Assembly: GCA_041940385.1 (NCBI GenBank) | Contig: JBGTSD010000003.1 | Span: 4,742 to 68,741 of the forward strand | DNA from: JACVCK01 sp041940385 | GTDB taxonomy: Bacteria > Planctomycetota > Phycisphaerae > Phycisphaerales > UBA1924 | Reading direction: 5' to 3' | Length of the DNA: 64,000 nt | Shown here: positions 1 to 9,801 of the stretch, piece after piece | Numbering within the stretch: the first letter of the stretch is position 1 | Layout of the letters: each line of letters begins with the position of its first letter | The notes under the pieces: generated by a model | The model's database searches: none | The model's input: the letters and a program-made list of their open reading frames with translations, nothing else | Told to the model about the DNA's origin: nothing | Position numbers and translations under genes: made by a program

Positions 1-46
1 TGGGCTCGCGCGAGCGGATCAGGTCCCAGATCGTCCACTGCTTCAT
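1..46 (-). CDS. N-terminal end of an unidentified protein (partial, runs off the window)
   Basis: An ATG at 46-44 on the minus strand overlaps the fmt stop codon in an ATGA arrangement, so a third gene follows def and fmt and is probably translationally coupled to them. Only 15 codons lie in the window (MKQWTIWDLIRSREP), too few to name a family. The start is supported by the 4-base overlap repeated at both junctions of this operon. Confidence 0.55.
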   Translation of the reverse strand, partial: MKQWTIWDLIRSREP

Positions 47-1047
47 GGCGGAGAAACTTCGGAAGCCAGTATGGCTCCATCGGCGATGCGGCGCCCTCGC
101 GTGAAATCCTGCCATGACATCGGTCGCTTGCCGGCGGGCTGGACCTCGATCAGACGCAGCGTCGTGGACTGGCCGCAGGAGACGAGGCCGGCGCCGGCGT
201 CGATGATCGCGCCCGGTGAAAAGGGCCGGCGGCGGGGATTCGCATCCCCGGAGGAACCGCCGGCCGCACCCGCCGTTTGTTCGGCGTGGGCGTCCAGCGA
301 TTGCGCGCGGAGGAGCTTGAGGGTGAGATCGCCGGGCTCGAGGCGGACGGAGACGCCGGGCCAGGGGGTGAGGCCATGGATGCGTCGGCGGCAGGCGTCG
401 GCGGGGTGCGCGAAGTCGATCCAGGCGTCGGCGCGGGAGAGTTTCGAGGCGAGGGTGACGAGGGATTCGTCCTGCGTCTGCGGCGAGAGGGAGTTCGCCG
501 CGTGCTGCGCGAGGACCTGCTCGATCAGCTCGGGGCCGTCCTGCGCGAGGAGGTCGTGGAGCTCGCCGGCGGTCGCAAGCGGGTCGATAGCGCGGCGGGA
601 TTGCGCGAGGACCAGGCCCGCGTCCATGCGATCGGCGAGGGTGATGACGGAGTTGCCGGTCTCGGCGTCGCCGGCGAGGACGGCGTGGTTGATCGGCGCG
701 GCGCCGCGCCATCGCGGGAGCAGCGAGGCGTGCAGATTGATCGCGAACACGCCGTCGAGGAGCGCTCGCGAGAGTTTCTGGCCGTAGGCGATGACGACCC
801 ACGCGTCGGCGTCGAGCGAGCGGATGTGCGCGAGCGGATCGGCGGCGTTGATGTTCTCGGGTTTCAGCAGGGGAACGTCGGCGAGGTGTTCCGCCGCGAA
901 GGCGCCGATGGGCGTGGACGTGAGCGCCTTGGAGCGTCCGGCGGGTCGATCGGGCTGGGTGACGACGGCGCGGATGGTGTGGCGCTGGGCGAGGCGCTCC
1001 AGCGTGGGGCGCCCGAACTCGCCGGAGCCGAGGAAGACGAGGTTCAC
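43..1047 (-). CDS. fmt: methionyl-tRNA formyltransferase
   Basis: The product formylates the amino group of initiator Met-tRNA using 10-formyltetrahydrofolate, in the cytoplasm, before translation initiation. The 334-residue length is close to the family norm of about 310-330. The N-terminal formyl-transferase fold shows FLGSGEFGRPTLERL and the catalytic region 'INLHASLLPRWRGAAPI', including the Asn, His and SLLP signature expected of the family; the C-terminal third is the tRNA-binding OB-like domain (ISRADAWIDF-like stretch, then 'RRIHGLTPWPGV'). The start is a GTG at 1047-1045 that overlaps the stop of def in a GTGA, and its own stop overlaps the next gene's ATG. The def-fmt pairing is the usual bacterial arrangement and confirms the call. 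Confidence 0.96.
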   Translation of the reverse strand: MNLVFLGSGEFGRPTLERLAQRHTIRAVVTQPDRPAGRSKALTSTPIGAFAAEHLADVPLLKPENINAADPLAHIRSLDADAWVVIAYGQKLSRALLDGVFAINLHASLLPRWRGAAPINHAVLAGDAETGNSVITLADRMDAGLVLAQSRRAIDPLATAGELHDLLAQDGPELIEQVLAQHAANSLSPQTQDESLVTLASKLSRADAWIDFAHPADACRRRIHGLTPWPGVSVRLEPGDLTLKLLRAQSLDAHAEQTAGAAGGSSGDANPRRRPFSPGAIIDAGAGLVSCGQSTTLRLIEVQPAGKRPMSWQDFTRGRRIADGAILASEVSPP

Positions 1048-1604
1048 CGCAGTCCTGCCGCCTTTTCGAGCTCGCGCACAGCGGAGCGGGACTTGAGGCG
1101 CGACATCTGGGTCATGCGGTCGATGATGAGGACGCCCTCGATGTGGTCGAACTCGTGCTGGATGCAGCGCGCGAGCAGGCCGCCGGCGCGGAGGGTGAAC
1201 TCGGCGCCGTCGCGATCGAGCGCGCGGATGGTGACCACGGGCGGGCGAAGGACCTCACCCTTGATCTCGGGGAGACTCAGGCACCCTTCTTCGAAGGGTT
1301 CGGGTGGGCCCTCGAGCGTGGTGATGACGGGGTTGATGAAGACCAGCGGGCCGGTGGTGGCGGTGGGGGGATCGTGGTCGGGGGATCGCTCGCCGTCGTC
1401 GGAGGGCGGGACGTCGAGGACGAAGAGGCGCCAGGGGAGCGCGACCTGGGGCGCGGCGAGACCGATGCCCTCGGCCTCGCGCATGAGGTGGATCATGCGG
1501 TCGGCGACGGCGCGGACGTCGTCGGTGACGGGATCGACGGGGAGCGCGCGTCGGCGGAGGACGTCGGCGGGATAGTGGACGATCTGGAGGGAATCGGTGT
1601 TCAA
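1044..1604 (-). CDS. def: peptide deformylase
   Basis: This metalloenzyme removes the formyl group from the N-terminal methionine of nascent proteins. All three family motifs are present: EGIGLAAPQ (GxGxAAxQ), EGCLSLP with the metal-ligand Cys, and HEFDH (HExxH) with two His ligands and the catalytic Glu. The product from the TTG at 1604-1602 is 186 residues (LNTDSLQIVHYP...), a normal family length. The frame stays open much further upstream, to about 2906, but that extension lies antisense to the TPR gene and has no family similarity, so it was not used. There is an insertion of about 20 residues rich in Asp/Pro (PPSDDGERSPDHDPPT) between motifs 1 and 2. The gene is first in the def-fmt operon. 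Confidence 0.94.
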   Translation of the reverse strand: MNTDSLQIVHYPADVLRRRALPVDPVTDDVRAVADRMIHLMREAEGIGLAAPQVALPWRLFVLDVPPSDDGERSPDHDPPTATTGPLVFINPVITTLEGPPEPFEEGCLSLPEIKGEVLRPPVVTIRALDRDGAEFTLRAGGLLARCIQHEFDHIEGVLIIDRMTQMSRLKSRSAVRELEKAAGLR

Positions 1605-1749
1605 CGCGGCCGCAGTGTAGGGGCGGGGCGGGGTTCTGGTGCGTGCATTGACGGTGGTTGGAACCTGCCCGTAGCATGGGCCGAATCGGGCATGAGCGCG
1701 ATTCGAGGCCGCGGTCTGGCGGCGCCGGGGCGCGACTGGGAGGCATCGT

Positions 1750-3243
1750 TTGGCGCTATTCGGACGCAAGAAGGGCGACGAGACGGCGACGGAGACGGAG
1801 GAGACCCCGGCTTCGGAGTCGGGTCGTCCGCTGCCGGATCCGGTGAAGGCGGCGTCGTTCTTCAGCCACGCGCGGACGGTGCACGATTCGGCACAGTACG
1901 AGTACGCGACGACGTTGTGGCTGCAGGGGCTCCGGAAGGACCCGACGAGCATGACGGGGCTGGAGAGCTTCTTCCGCTCGGCGCAGGCGTTTGCGAACGA
2001 GGAGAAGAAGGACAAGCCCACGAAGGACCAGTCGAAGAACTTCCGCGGGCGCGATCCGCTGGAGAAGTATCTCGAGGCGCTGCTGTACTGGGGGATCAAG
2101 CCGACGGACGGGGGGCTGGCGATCAAGCTGCTCGACGCCGCGGCGAAGCTGGAGCTGCACGAGCCGGGGTACTGGGTCGGCGAGCGTGTGCTGCCGATGC
2201 TGATGCGCGACAAGCCGAAGAAGGAGACGTTCGTCAAGCTGATGGACATCTTCCGTCGTCTGCTGGCGTTCGACCTCGCGGTGAAGGCGGGTGAGTTTGC
2301 GCTCTCGGTGGATCGGAGCGACGCGAACCTGGAGTCGGAGGTTCGGAACCTTGCGGCGCAGATGACGATGTCGCGCGGCGGGTACGAGAACACGGCCGAG
2401 GGCGGGTTCCGGGCGAACATCAAGGACGCGGCGACGCAGCGGCAGCTCGAGGAAGAGCAGCGGCTGAGCAAGTCGGAGGACGCGGCGTCGCGCGTGGTCG
2501 AGGCGGCGAAGAAGGACTGGGAGTCGCGCCCGACGGATCGGAATTCGATCAACCGGTATGCGCGGGCGCTGATCGAGCGCGGCAAGCCGGAGGACGAGAA
2601 GGCGGCGTACGAGCTGCTGATGAAGGCGCACGCGGACACGAATGAGTTCCGCTTCCGGCAGTCGGCGGGTGATCTGCGGATCCGGGTGGCGCGGCGGAAG
2701 CTGGCGCAGATCCGGGAGGCCGCGGAGGCGAAGGCGGATGACGAGGCGGCGCAGGAGAAACTGGCCAAGGCGCGGGAGGCGTTCGCGAAGCTGGAGATCG
2801 AGGAGTTGAAGCTGCGGGTGGAGAACAACCCGACGGACCTGAGCTTCAAGTACGAGCTGGGCGTGCGGCACTTCCAGCTTGGCGAGAGCGAAGAGGCGAT
2901 CGCCATGTTCCAGGAAGCGCAGAACGATCCGAAGTCGCGCGCGCGGTCGCTGAACTACCTCGGGCAGTCGTTCCTCAAGATGGGCTGGGCGGACGAGGCG
3001 GTGGACACGCTGCGCCGGGCGCTCGAGTCGGTGGAGATGCCGAACGACGACCTGGGGCTCGACGTGCGGTACTGGCTGATGCAGGCGATGGAGCGCAAGG
3101 CGCAGGACCACAAGGACCTGACGACGGCGGAGGAGGCGTACAAGGTGGCCTCCGGCATCGCGATGCAGCAGATCAACTATCGCGACATCCGCGCGCGGCG
3201 TGATGCGCTGCAGGCGCTGGTGAAGGAACTCAGGAGCGCGTGA
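1750..3243 (+). CDS. TPR-repeat protein of unknown partner
   Basis: A 497-residue soluble, charged, helix-rich protein with no signal peptide. The clearest tetratricopeptide units are near the C-terminus ('LSFKYELGVRHFQLGESEEA', then 'SLNYLGQSFLKMGWADEAVD'), with weaker helical pairs before them and a long Lys/Glu-rich, probably coiled-coil, middle. TPR proteins act as docking scaffolds; nothing in the sequence identifies the partner. The start is a TTG at 1750 preceded by GGGAGG at 1738-1743 with a 6-base gap, which decides it. The stop overlaps a GTG of the kdsB frame (GTGA at 3240-3243), so the two genes are probably one operon. Confidence 0.85.
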   Translation: MALFGRKKGDETATETEETPASESGRPLPDPVKAASFFSHARTVHDSAQYEYATTLWLQGLRKDPTSMTGLESFFRSAQAFANEEKKDKPTKDQSKNFRGRDPLEKYLEALLYWGIKPTDGGLAIKLLDAAAKLELHEPGYWVGERVLPMLMRDKPKKETFVKLMDIFRRLLAFDLAVKAGEFALSVDRSDANLESEVRNLAAQMTMSRGGYENTAEGGFRANIKDAATQRQLEEEQRLSKSEDAASRVVEAAKKDWESRPTDRNSINRYARALIERGKPEDEKAAYELLMKAHADTNEFRFRQSAGDLRIRVARRKLAQIREAAEAKADDEAAQEKLAKAREAFAKLEIEELKLRVENNPTDLSFKYELGVRHFQLGESEEAIAMFQEAQNDPKSRARSLNYLGQSFLKMGWADEAVDTLRRALESVEMPNDDLGLDVRYWLMQAMERKAQDHKDLTTAEEAYKVASGIAMQQINYRDIRARRDALQALVKELRSA

Positions 3244-3257
3244 GCGGAGTGGAGCGC

Positions 3258-3998
3258 ATGGGCAAGGCCGTGGCGATCATCCCGGCGCGGCTCGGCTCGA
3301 CGCGGTTTCCTCGGAAGGTGCTGGCGGCGGTGACGGGGCGTGCGCTGGTGCTGCACGTTTGTGACGCCGCGGCGCGGGCGACGAGCGTGGGGCGCGTGGT
3401 GGTGGCGACGGACAGCGAGGACGTGGCGCGGGTGGTGCGCGACGGGGGCGTCGAGGCGGTGATGACGGGTGAGCACCCGAACGGGACGTCGCGATTGAAT
3501 GAGGCGGCGGAGCGGCTGGGGCTGGGGGACGAGGATGTGGTGGTGAATGTGCAGGGGGACGAGCCGGAGATCGATCCCGAGGTGATCGACGCGGCGGTGG
3601 AGGCGCTGCGGCGCTCGAACGCGCCGGTGGCGACGGTGGCGTCGCCGGTTCCCCGGGATGCCGGCGAGCTGCGTGATGTGAACGTGGTGAAGGTGGTGCT
3701 GCGGCGCGACGGGACGGCGATGTACTTCTCGCGGGCGCCGATTCCGTGCGATCGGGATGGGGATGGCGATGTCCTTCCGCTGCGGCACGTGGGGCTCTAT
3801 GTGTACCAGCGCGGGTTTTTGAGGACCTACGCGGGGCTTGCGCCGACGGCGCTGGAGCAGGTGGAGAAACTGGAGCAGTTGCGCGTGCTGGAGCACGGAT
3901 ATGTGATCGCGGTCGCGGTGCGCGAGACGCATCATGTGGGGATCGATACGCGCGAGCAGTATGAGCGGTTTGTGGGGAGGTGGGGGAAGAGGCGGTAA
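3258..3998 (+). CDS. kdsB: 3-deoxy-manno-octulosonate cytidylyltransferase (CMP-Kdo synthetase)
   Basis: The enzyme activates Kdo with CTP to CMP-Kdo for lipopolysaccharide core synthesis, in the cytoplasm. The N-terminal nucleotide-binding signature AIIPARLGSTRFPRK, the motif NVQGDEPEIDP, 'YFSRAPIPCDRD' and 'HVGLYVYQRGFL' match the family in order, and the length of 246 residues is typical. The chosen ATG at 3258 has GGAG at 3246-3249 with an 8-base gap and puts the PARLGSTR motif at the usual distance from the N-terminus. A GTG at 3240 overlapping the TPR gene's stop is an alternative that adds six residues. Its presence argues for a Kdo-containing outer membrane. Confidence 0.94.
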   Translation: MGKAVAIIPARLGSTRFPRKVLAAVTGRALVLHVCDAAARATSVGRVVVATDSEDVARVVRDGGVEAVMTGEHPNGTSRLNEAAERLGLGDEDVVVNVQGDEPEIDPEVIDAAVEALRRSNAPVATVASPVPRDAGELRDVNVVKVVLRRDGTAMYFSRAPIPCDRDGDGDVLPLRHVGLYVYQRGFLRTYAGLAPTALEQVEKLEQLRVLEHGYVIAVAVRETHHVGIDTREQYERFVGRWGKRR

Positions 3999-4050
3999 GG
4001 CGCGGAGACCTGCGCCGCTGCGCGGCTAGCGAGAAGTTGAAGGCGCGCTA

Positions 4051-4071
4051 CCGGGGGCGGGGCGCCCCCGG
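4051..4071. terminator. GC-rich perfect hairpin downstream of kdsB
   Basis: CCGGGGGC at 4051-4058 and GCCCCCGG at 4064-4071 form a perfect 8-bp stem with a 5-base loop, 53 bases after the kdsB stop. There is no T tract, so this is a possible terminator or 3'-end stabiliser rather than a textbook intrinsic terminator. Confidence 0.3.
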
Positions 4072-4104
4072 CTAGGCACCTTCGGCCGCTTCGCGGCGGA
4101 GTGG

Positions 4105-4293
4105 CACCGACCACGGAGGACCGTGTTCGGTGGCGCGATGCGATGGTTGCGCGAATTGCAGCGACCGCCCAAGGCTGCGGTCGCTGGCACGATTGAGTCA
4201 AGTGGAAGAGCACCGACTGCCCAAAGCTGCAGTCGGTGGCACGGGGGAATCAGGCGTGCGGAGAGCACCGACTGCTCAGAGCCGCAGTCGGTG
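4105..4293. repeat. array of four tandem hairpin repeats with a period of about 53 bp
   Basis: Four palindromic units fill most of the 323-bp gap between kdsB and the aminopeptidase gene: 4105-4132, 4159-4186, 4211-4238 and 4266-4293. Units 2-4 are perfect 10-bp stems with 8-base loops; unit 1 is longer with one mismatch. Units 3 and 4 share the stem CACCGACTGC/GCAGTCGGTG, whereas unit 2 has CAGCGACCGC/GCGGTCGCTG, so differences are compensated on both arms. Each unit is followed by a GGCAC-like tail except the first (GGCGC). They resemble REP/BIME-type intergenic elements. Lying between convergent genes, they could also end transcription from either side. Confidence 0.75.
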
Positions 4294-4321
4294 GCACGGG
4301 GGAACGTGATCGAGTGTTTGA

Positions 4322-6997
<2,676 letters not shown>

Positions 6998-7047
6998 AGG
7001 CGGGGGCTCCCGAGGGGGGTGACGTCGCCGGGGAATCCGGCGGGATT

Positions 7048-7062
7048 GTGGATGAATATAAC
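7048..7062. promoter_or_regulatory. AT-rich patch in the divergent aminopeptidase/pyrG intergenic region
   Basis: The 118-bp gap between the two divergent genes is GC-rich except for GTGGATGAATATAAC. It carries TATAAC at 7057-7062 on the plus strand and TATATT on the minus strand, each about 50 bases from the respective start codon. These are plausible -10 elements; no convincing -35 box is visible for either. Confidence 0.25.
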
Positions 7063-7115
7063 GGTGTGGGGGGGCTGGAGTTGTGCTTATGGTCGGGGTT
7101 GAGGTACGATAGGAC

Positions 7116-8987
7116 ATGCCCCAATTGCCACGGAACAGCGGCAGCGAGCGTCAGGACGACGGCCCGGCGCGGGGATCTGACCTCCTGGCCGGGGCCGGGC
7201 ACACCTCTCACACCACCGAGTTCTACAGCCCCGTGCCCGATGGGTACCGCAAGGGCCGGCATCGCTACGTCGCCGTGTTCGGCACGGTGATGAGCGGGCT
7301 GGGCAAGGGCATCTTCGCGTCGAGTCTCGCGAAGCTGATGAAGGACAAGGGGCTGGTGGTCGCGCCGATCAAGATGGAGGGCTACCTGAACATCGATTCG
7401 GGGACGCTCAATCCGTTCCGTCACGGCGAGGTGTTCGTGCTGGACGACGGCACGGAGTGCGACATGGATTTGGGAACGTACGAGCGCATGCTCGACCAGA
7501 ACCTGTCGCGGAAGAACTTCGTGACGTCGGGGCGGATCTTCAGCGAGATCCTGGAGCGCGAGCGGCGCGGGCAGTATCTCGGGCGGGACGTGCAGATGAT
7601 TCCGCACGTGACGGGCGAGGTGAAGCGTCGGCTGCGTGAGCTGGCGATGTACGGGGACGGGAAGAATCCGGCGGACGTGGTGTTCGTCGAGGTCGGCGGG
7701 ACGGTGGGGGACTACGAGAACGGCTTCTACATCGAGGCGCTGCGCGAGCTGGCGTTCGAGGAGGGGCCGAACTCGATGTGCATGGTGGCGCTGACGTACG
7801 TCATCGAGCCGCCGGCGCTGGGCGAGCAGAAGAGCAAGGCGGCGCAGCTCGGCATCAAGCGGCTGATGGAGGCGGGCGTGCAGCCTCACATCATCGCGTG
7901 CCGCGCGTCGAACCCGTGTTCGCACACGGTGATGCAGAAGATCGCGATGTTCTCGAACGTGCCGCTGCGCCGGGTATTCAGCATGCACGATCGTCCGAGC
8001 ATCTACACGATCCCGGACGCGATGCGCCGGGCGGGGCTCGATCGCGAGGTGATGAGCATCCTCGAGCTGCACGACCGGGTGGATTCGGAGGCGGAAGACC
8101 GGGCGCGCGAGGAATGGATGGCGTTCGCGCGCGGCCTGACGGCGCCGAAGAGCCGGCGGGTGCGGATCGGGCTCGCGGGCAAGTACGCCGCGCTGCGCGA
8201 TGCGTACGCGTCGATCGACAAGGCGATCGAGCATTGCGCGGCGCATCTGAACTGCGACGCGGAGATCGTGTGGATCGAGTCGGACGACGTGAACGAGACG
8301 ACGGTCGGGGAGCGGCTCGCGGGATTGGACGCGGTGATCGTTCCGGGCGGGTTCGGCTCGCGCGGCGTGGAGGGAAAGATCGCGTGCGTTCGGTATTGCC
8401 GCGAGCAGGGCGTGCCGTACCTCGGAATCTGTCTTGGGTTCCAGGTCGCGGTGATCGAGTATGCGCGGCACGTGCTTGGCCTGAAGAACGCGAATTCGAC
8501 GGAGTTCGATCCGAGCACGCCGGATCCGGTGATCAGCGAGCTTCCGGAGCAGAAGAAGGTCGAGATGCTGGGCGGGACGATGCGGCTGGGCGGGCAGGAC
8601 GTGGCGATTCGTCCGGGGACGCTGGCGGCGCATCTGTACGAGGGGAAGCGGTCGGTGCGCGAGCGGTTCCGGCATCGGTACGAGGTGGACCCGGCGTACA
8701 TCGATCGGCTGGAGGCCGCGGGGATGATCTTCTCGGGCCGTCACCCGCAGCATCCGATCATGCAGTTCATGGAGCTGCGTGGTCCGGAGCAGGCGGGGGG
8801 CCATCCCTTCTTCGTGGGCGGGCAGTTCCATCCGGAGTTGACGAGTCGTCCGCTGAAGCCGCAGCCGATGTTCATGGGGCTGATGGCGGCGGCGCTGAAG
8901 CGGAAGCATCCGGACGCGGACGTGGGACGGTGGATTCGTCCGCCGGCGCGGAACTCGAAATCGGACGCGGTGGCGCAGGTGTGCTAG
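7116..8987 (+). CDS. pyrG: CTP synthase (divergent form with N-terminal extension)
   Basis: The enzyme converts UTP to CTP using ATP and glutamine, the last step of pyrimidine nucleotide synthesis. The synthetase domain shows the P-loop-like GLGKGIFASSLAKL, 'HGEVFVLDDG', the metal-binding DMDLGTYERM and VEVGGTVGD; the glutaminase domain has GICLGFQ with the nucleophile Cys near residue 439 and FHPE near residue 570 completing the triad. At 623 residues it is about 80 longer than usual: roughly 49 residues precede the first conserved strand and a short tail follows. The normally near-invariant K(L/I)DPYIN segment reads KMEGYLN, and GGVVSSLGKG reads GTVMSGLGKG, so the substrate pocket is unusual. 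A GTG near 7231 is an alternative start that would remove most of the extension. Confidence 0.9.
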   Translation: MPQLPRNSGSERQDDGPARGSDLLAGAGHTSHTTEFYSPVPDGYRKGRHRYVAVFGTVMSGLGKGIFASSLAKLMKDKGLVVAPIKMEGYLNIDSGTLNPFRHGEVFVLDDGTECDMDLGTYERMLDQNLSRKNFVTSGRIFSEILERERRGQYLGRDVQMIPHVTGEVKRRLRELAMYGDGKNPADVVFVEVGGTVGDYENGFYIEALRELAFEEGPNSMCMVALTYVIEPPALGEQKSKAAQLGIKRLMEAGVQPHIIACRASNPCSHTVMQKIAMFSNVPLRRVFSMHDRPSIYTIPDAMRRAGLDREVMSILELHDRVDSEAEDRAREEWMAFARGLTAPKSRRVRIGLAGKYAALRDAYASIDKAIEHCAAHLNCDAEIVWIESDDVNETTVGERLAGLDAVIVPGGFGSRGVEGKIACVRYCREQGVPYLGICLGFQVAVIEYARHVLGLKNANSTEFDPSTPDPVISELPEQKKVEMLGGTMRLGGQDVAIRPGTLAAHLYEGKRSVRERFRHRYEVDPAYIDRLEAAGMIFSGRHPQHPIMQFMELRGPEQAGGHPFFVGGQFHPELTSRPLKPQPMFMGLMAAALKRKHPDADVGRWIRPPARNSKSDAVAQVC

Positions 8988-9092
8988 CGACAGCGCGTCG
9001 GATGGCGCCAACAATCGGATTCGCATACGGCGGCGCGCTGAGGCGACGAGGGACTGTCGCGTGATGGCGCCGCGGACGGAAGCTGAGCGAAC

Positions 9093-9656
9093 ATGTCGAC
9101 CATGGCCTGGTACATCCCGCTGCTGATTTTCCTTGCGCGCATCGTGGACGTGTCGATCGGCACGGTGCGGACGATGCTGCTGGTGTCGGGGAACCGCTGG
9201 CTGACGCCGATTCTCGGGTTCTTCGAGGTGACGGTGTGGGTGCTGGCGGTGAGCGGCGTGCTGAAGTACCTGACGGAGTGGTCGGCGATTCTCGCGTATG
9301 GAGCGGGGTTCGCGGCGGGGATCTATGTGGGGATGCTGATCGAGGATCGCATGGCGATCGGGTACCGGATCCTTCGGGTGATCAATCCGAATCGGGGTCT
9401 GAACCTGTCGTCGCTGCTGCGTTCAAGGGGATTCCGCGTGACGTCGGTGGAGGGCCACGGCCGCGACGGGCCGGTGGAGATGGCGTTCACCGTGGTGCGT
9501 CGGCGCGAGGTTCCGGACGTGCAGGAGATCCTGAAGGAGGCGTCTCCGGACGCGTTTGTGACGGTGGAGCGTGTGGACCGGCCGTCGGGCGGCGCATGGG
9601 GCCGCACCCGCGCGGGCGTGAGGCCTGTGGCGGGGTTGGGTGGGTTTGCGAAGTAG
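9093..9656 (+). CDS. UPF0316/DUF2179-type membrane protein
   Basis: A 187-residue protein with about three N-terminal membrane segments (PLLIFLARIVDVSIGTVRTM, then TPILGFFEVTVWVLAVSGVL and an AILAYGAGFAAGIYVGMLI segment) and a C-terminal cytoplasmic domain of DUF2179 type (RSRGFRVTSVEGHGRDGPVE followed by RREVPDVQEIL). This matches the layout of UPF0316 family proteins, whose role is unknown. The ATG at 9093 has GGAAG at 9078-9082; the Met three codons later is an alternative. It lies 105 bp after pyrG in the same direction, with no overlap. Confidence 0.82.
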   Translation: MSTMAWYIPLLIFLARIVDVSIGTVRTMLLVSGNRWLTPILGFFEVTVWVLAVSGVLKYLTEWSAILAYGAGFAAGIYVGMLIEDRMAIGYRILRVINPNRGLNLSSLLRSRGFRVTSVEGHGRDGPVEMAFTVVRRREVPDVQEILKEASPDAFVTVERVDRPSGGAWGRTRAGVRPVAGLGGFAK

Positions 9657-9673
9657 GGTGCGGGGCGGGTCGA

Positions 9674-9701
9674 TTGACCACGGTGTGCCGCGGGCTACAG
9701 T
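9674..9701 (+). promoter_or_regulatory. candidate sigma-70 promoter of the tRNA-Met gene
   Basis: TTGACC at 9674-9679 and TACAGT at 9696-9701 are separated by 16 bases and end 26 bases before the tRNA 5' end. This is the best -35/-10 pair seen in the tRNA upstream region. Confidence 0.45.
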
Positions 9702-9727
9702 GGCGGTCCCGCGAGAGCGGTTTTTGA

Positions 9728-9801
9728 GGCGATGTAGCTCAGCTGGTTAGAGCGAGGGATTCATAAACCCTAGGTCGGCGGTTCGAGTCCGCCCATCGCC
9801 A
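9728..9801 (+). tRNA. tRNA-Met (anticodon CAT), integration target of the downstream element
   Basis: The 74-nt cloverleaf reads through cleanly: acceptor GGCGATG/CATCGCC, D stem GCTC/GAGC, anticodon loop TTCATAA with CAT at positions 34-36, T stem GGCGG/CCGCC with loop TTCGAGT, and discriminator A73. No CCA is encoded. The 1-72 pair is G-C, which argues for an elongator rather than an initiator tRNA; a CAT anticodon could also belong to a lysidine-modified tRNA-Ile. One A-A mismatch closes the anticodon stem next to the loop. The 3' half from 9760 on is the attL core of the integrated element, and the element restores an intact 3' end. Confidence 0.93.

Noticed and set aside
1044..2906. 620-residue reading frame including peptide deformylase
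   Set aside because: The part upstream of 1604 is antisense to the TPR gene, Ser/Arg-rich and has no family similarity; the deformylase motifs all lie after the TTG at 1604.
4105..4293. Possible short CRISPR array (regular repeats at about 53 bp)
   Set aside because: Repeats are perfect hairpins with different, compensated arm sequences, the intervening DNA is not of equal length, there are only four units and no cas gene is nearby.
9709..9725. CCGC-GAGA-GCGG followed by TTTTT as a terminator after the UPF0316 gene
   Set aside because: The stem is only 4 bp and lies between the tRNA promoter candidate and the tRNA 5' end, where a terminator would silence the tRNA.
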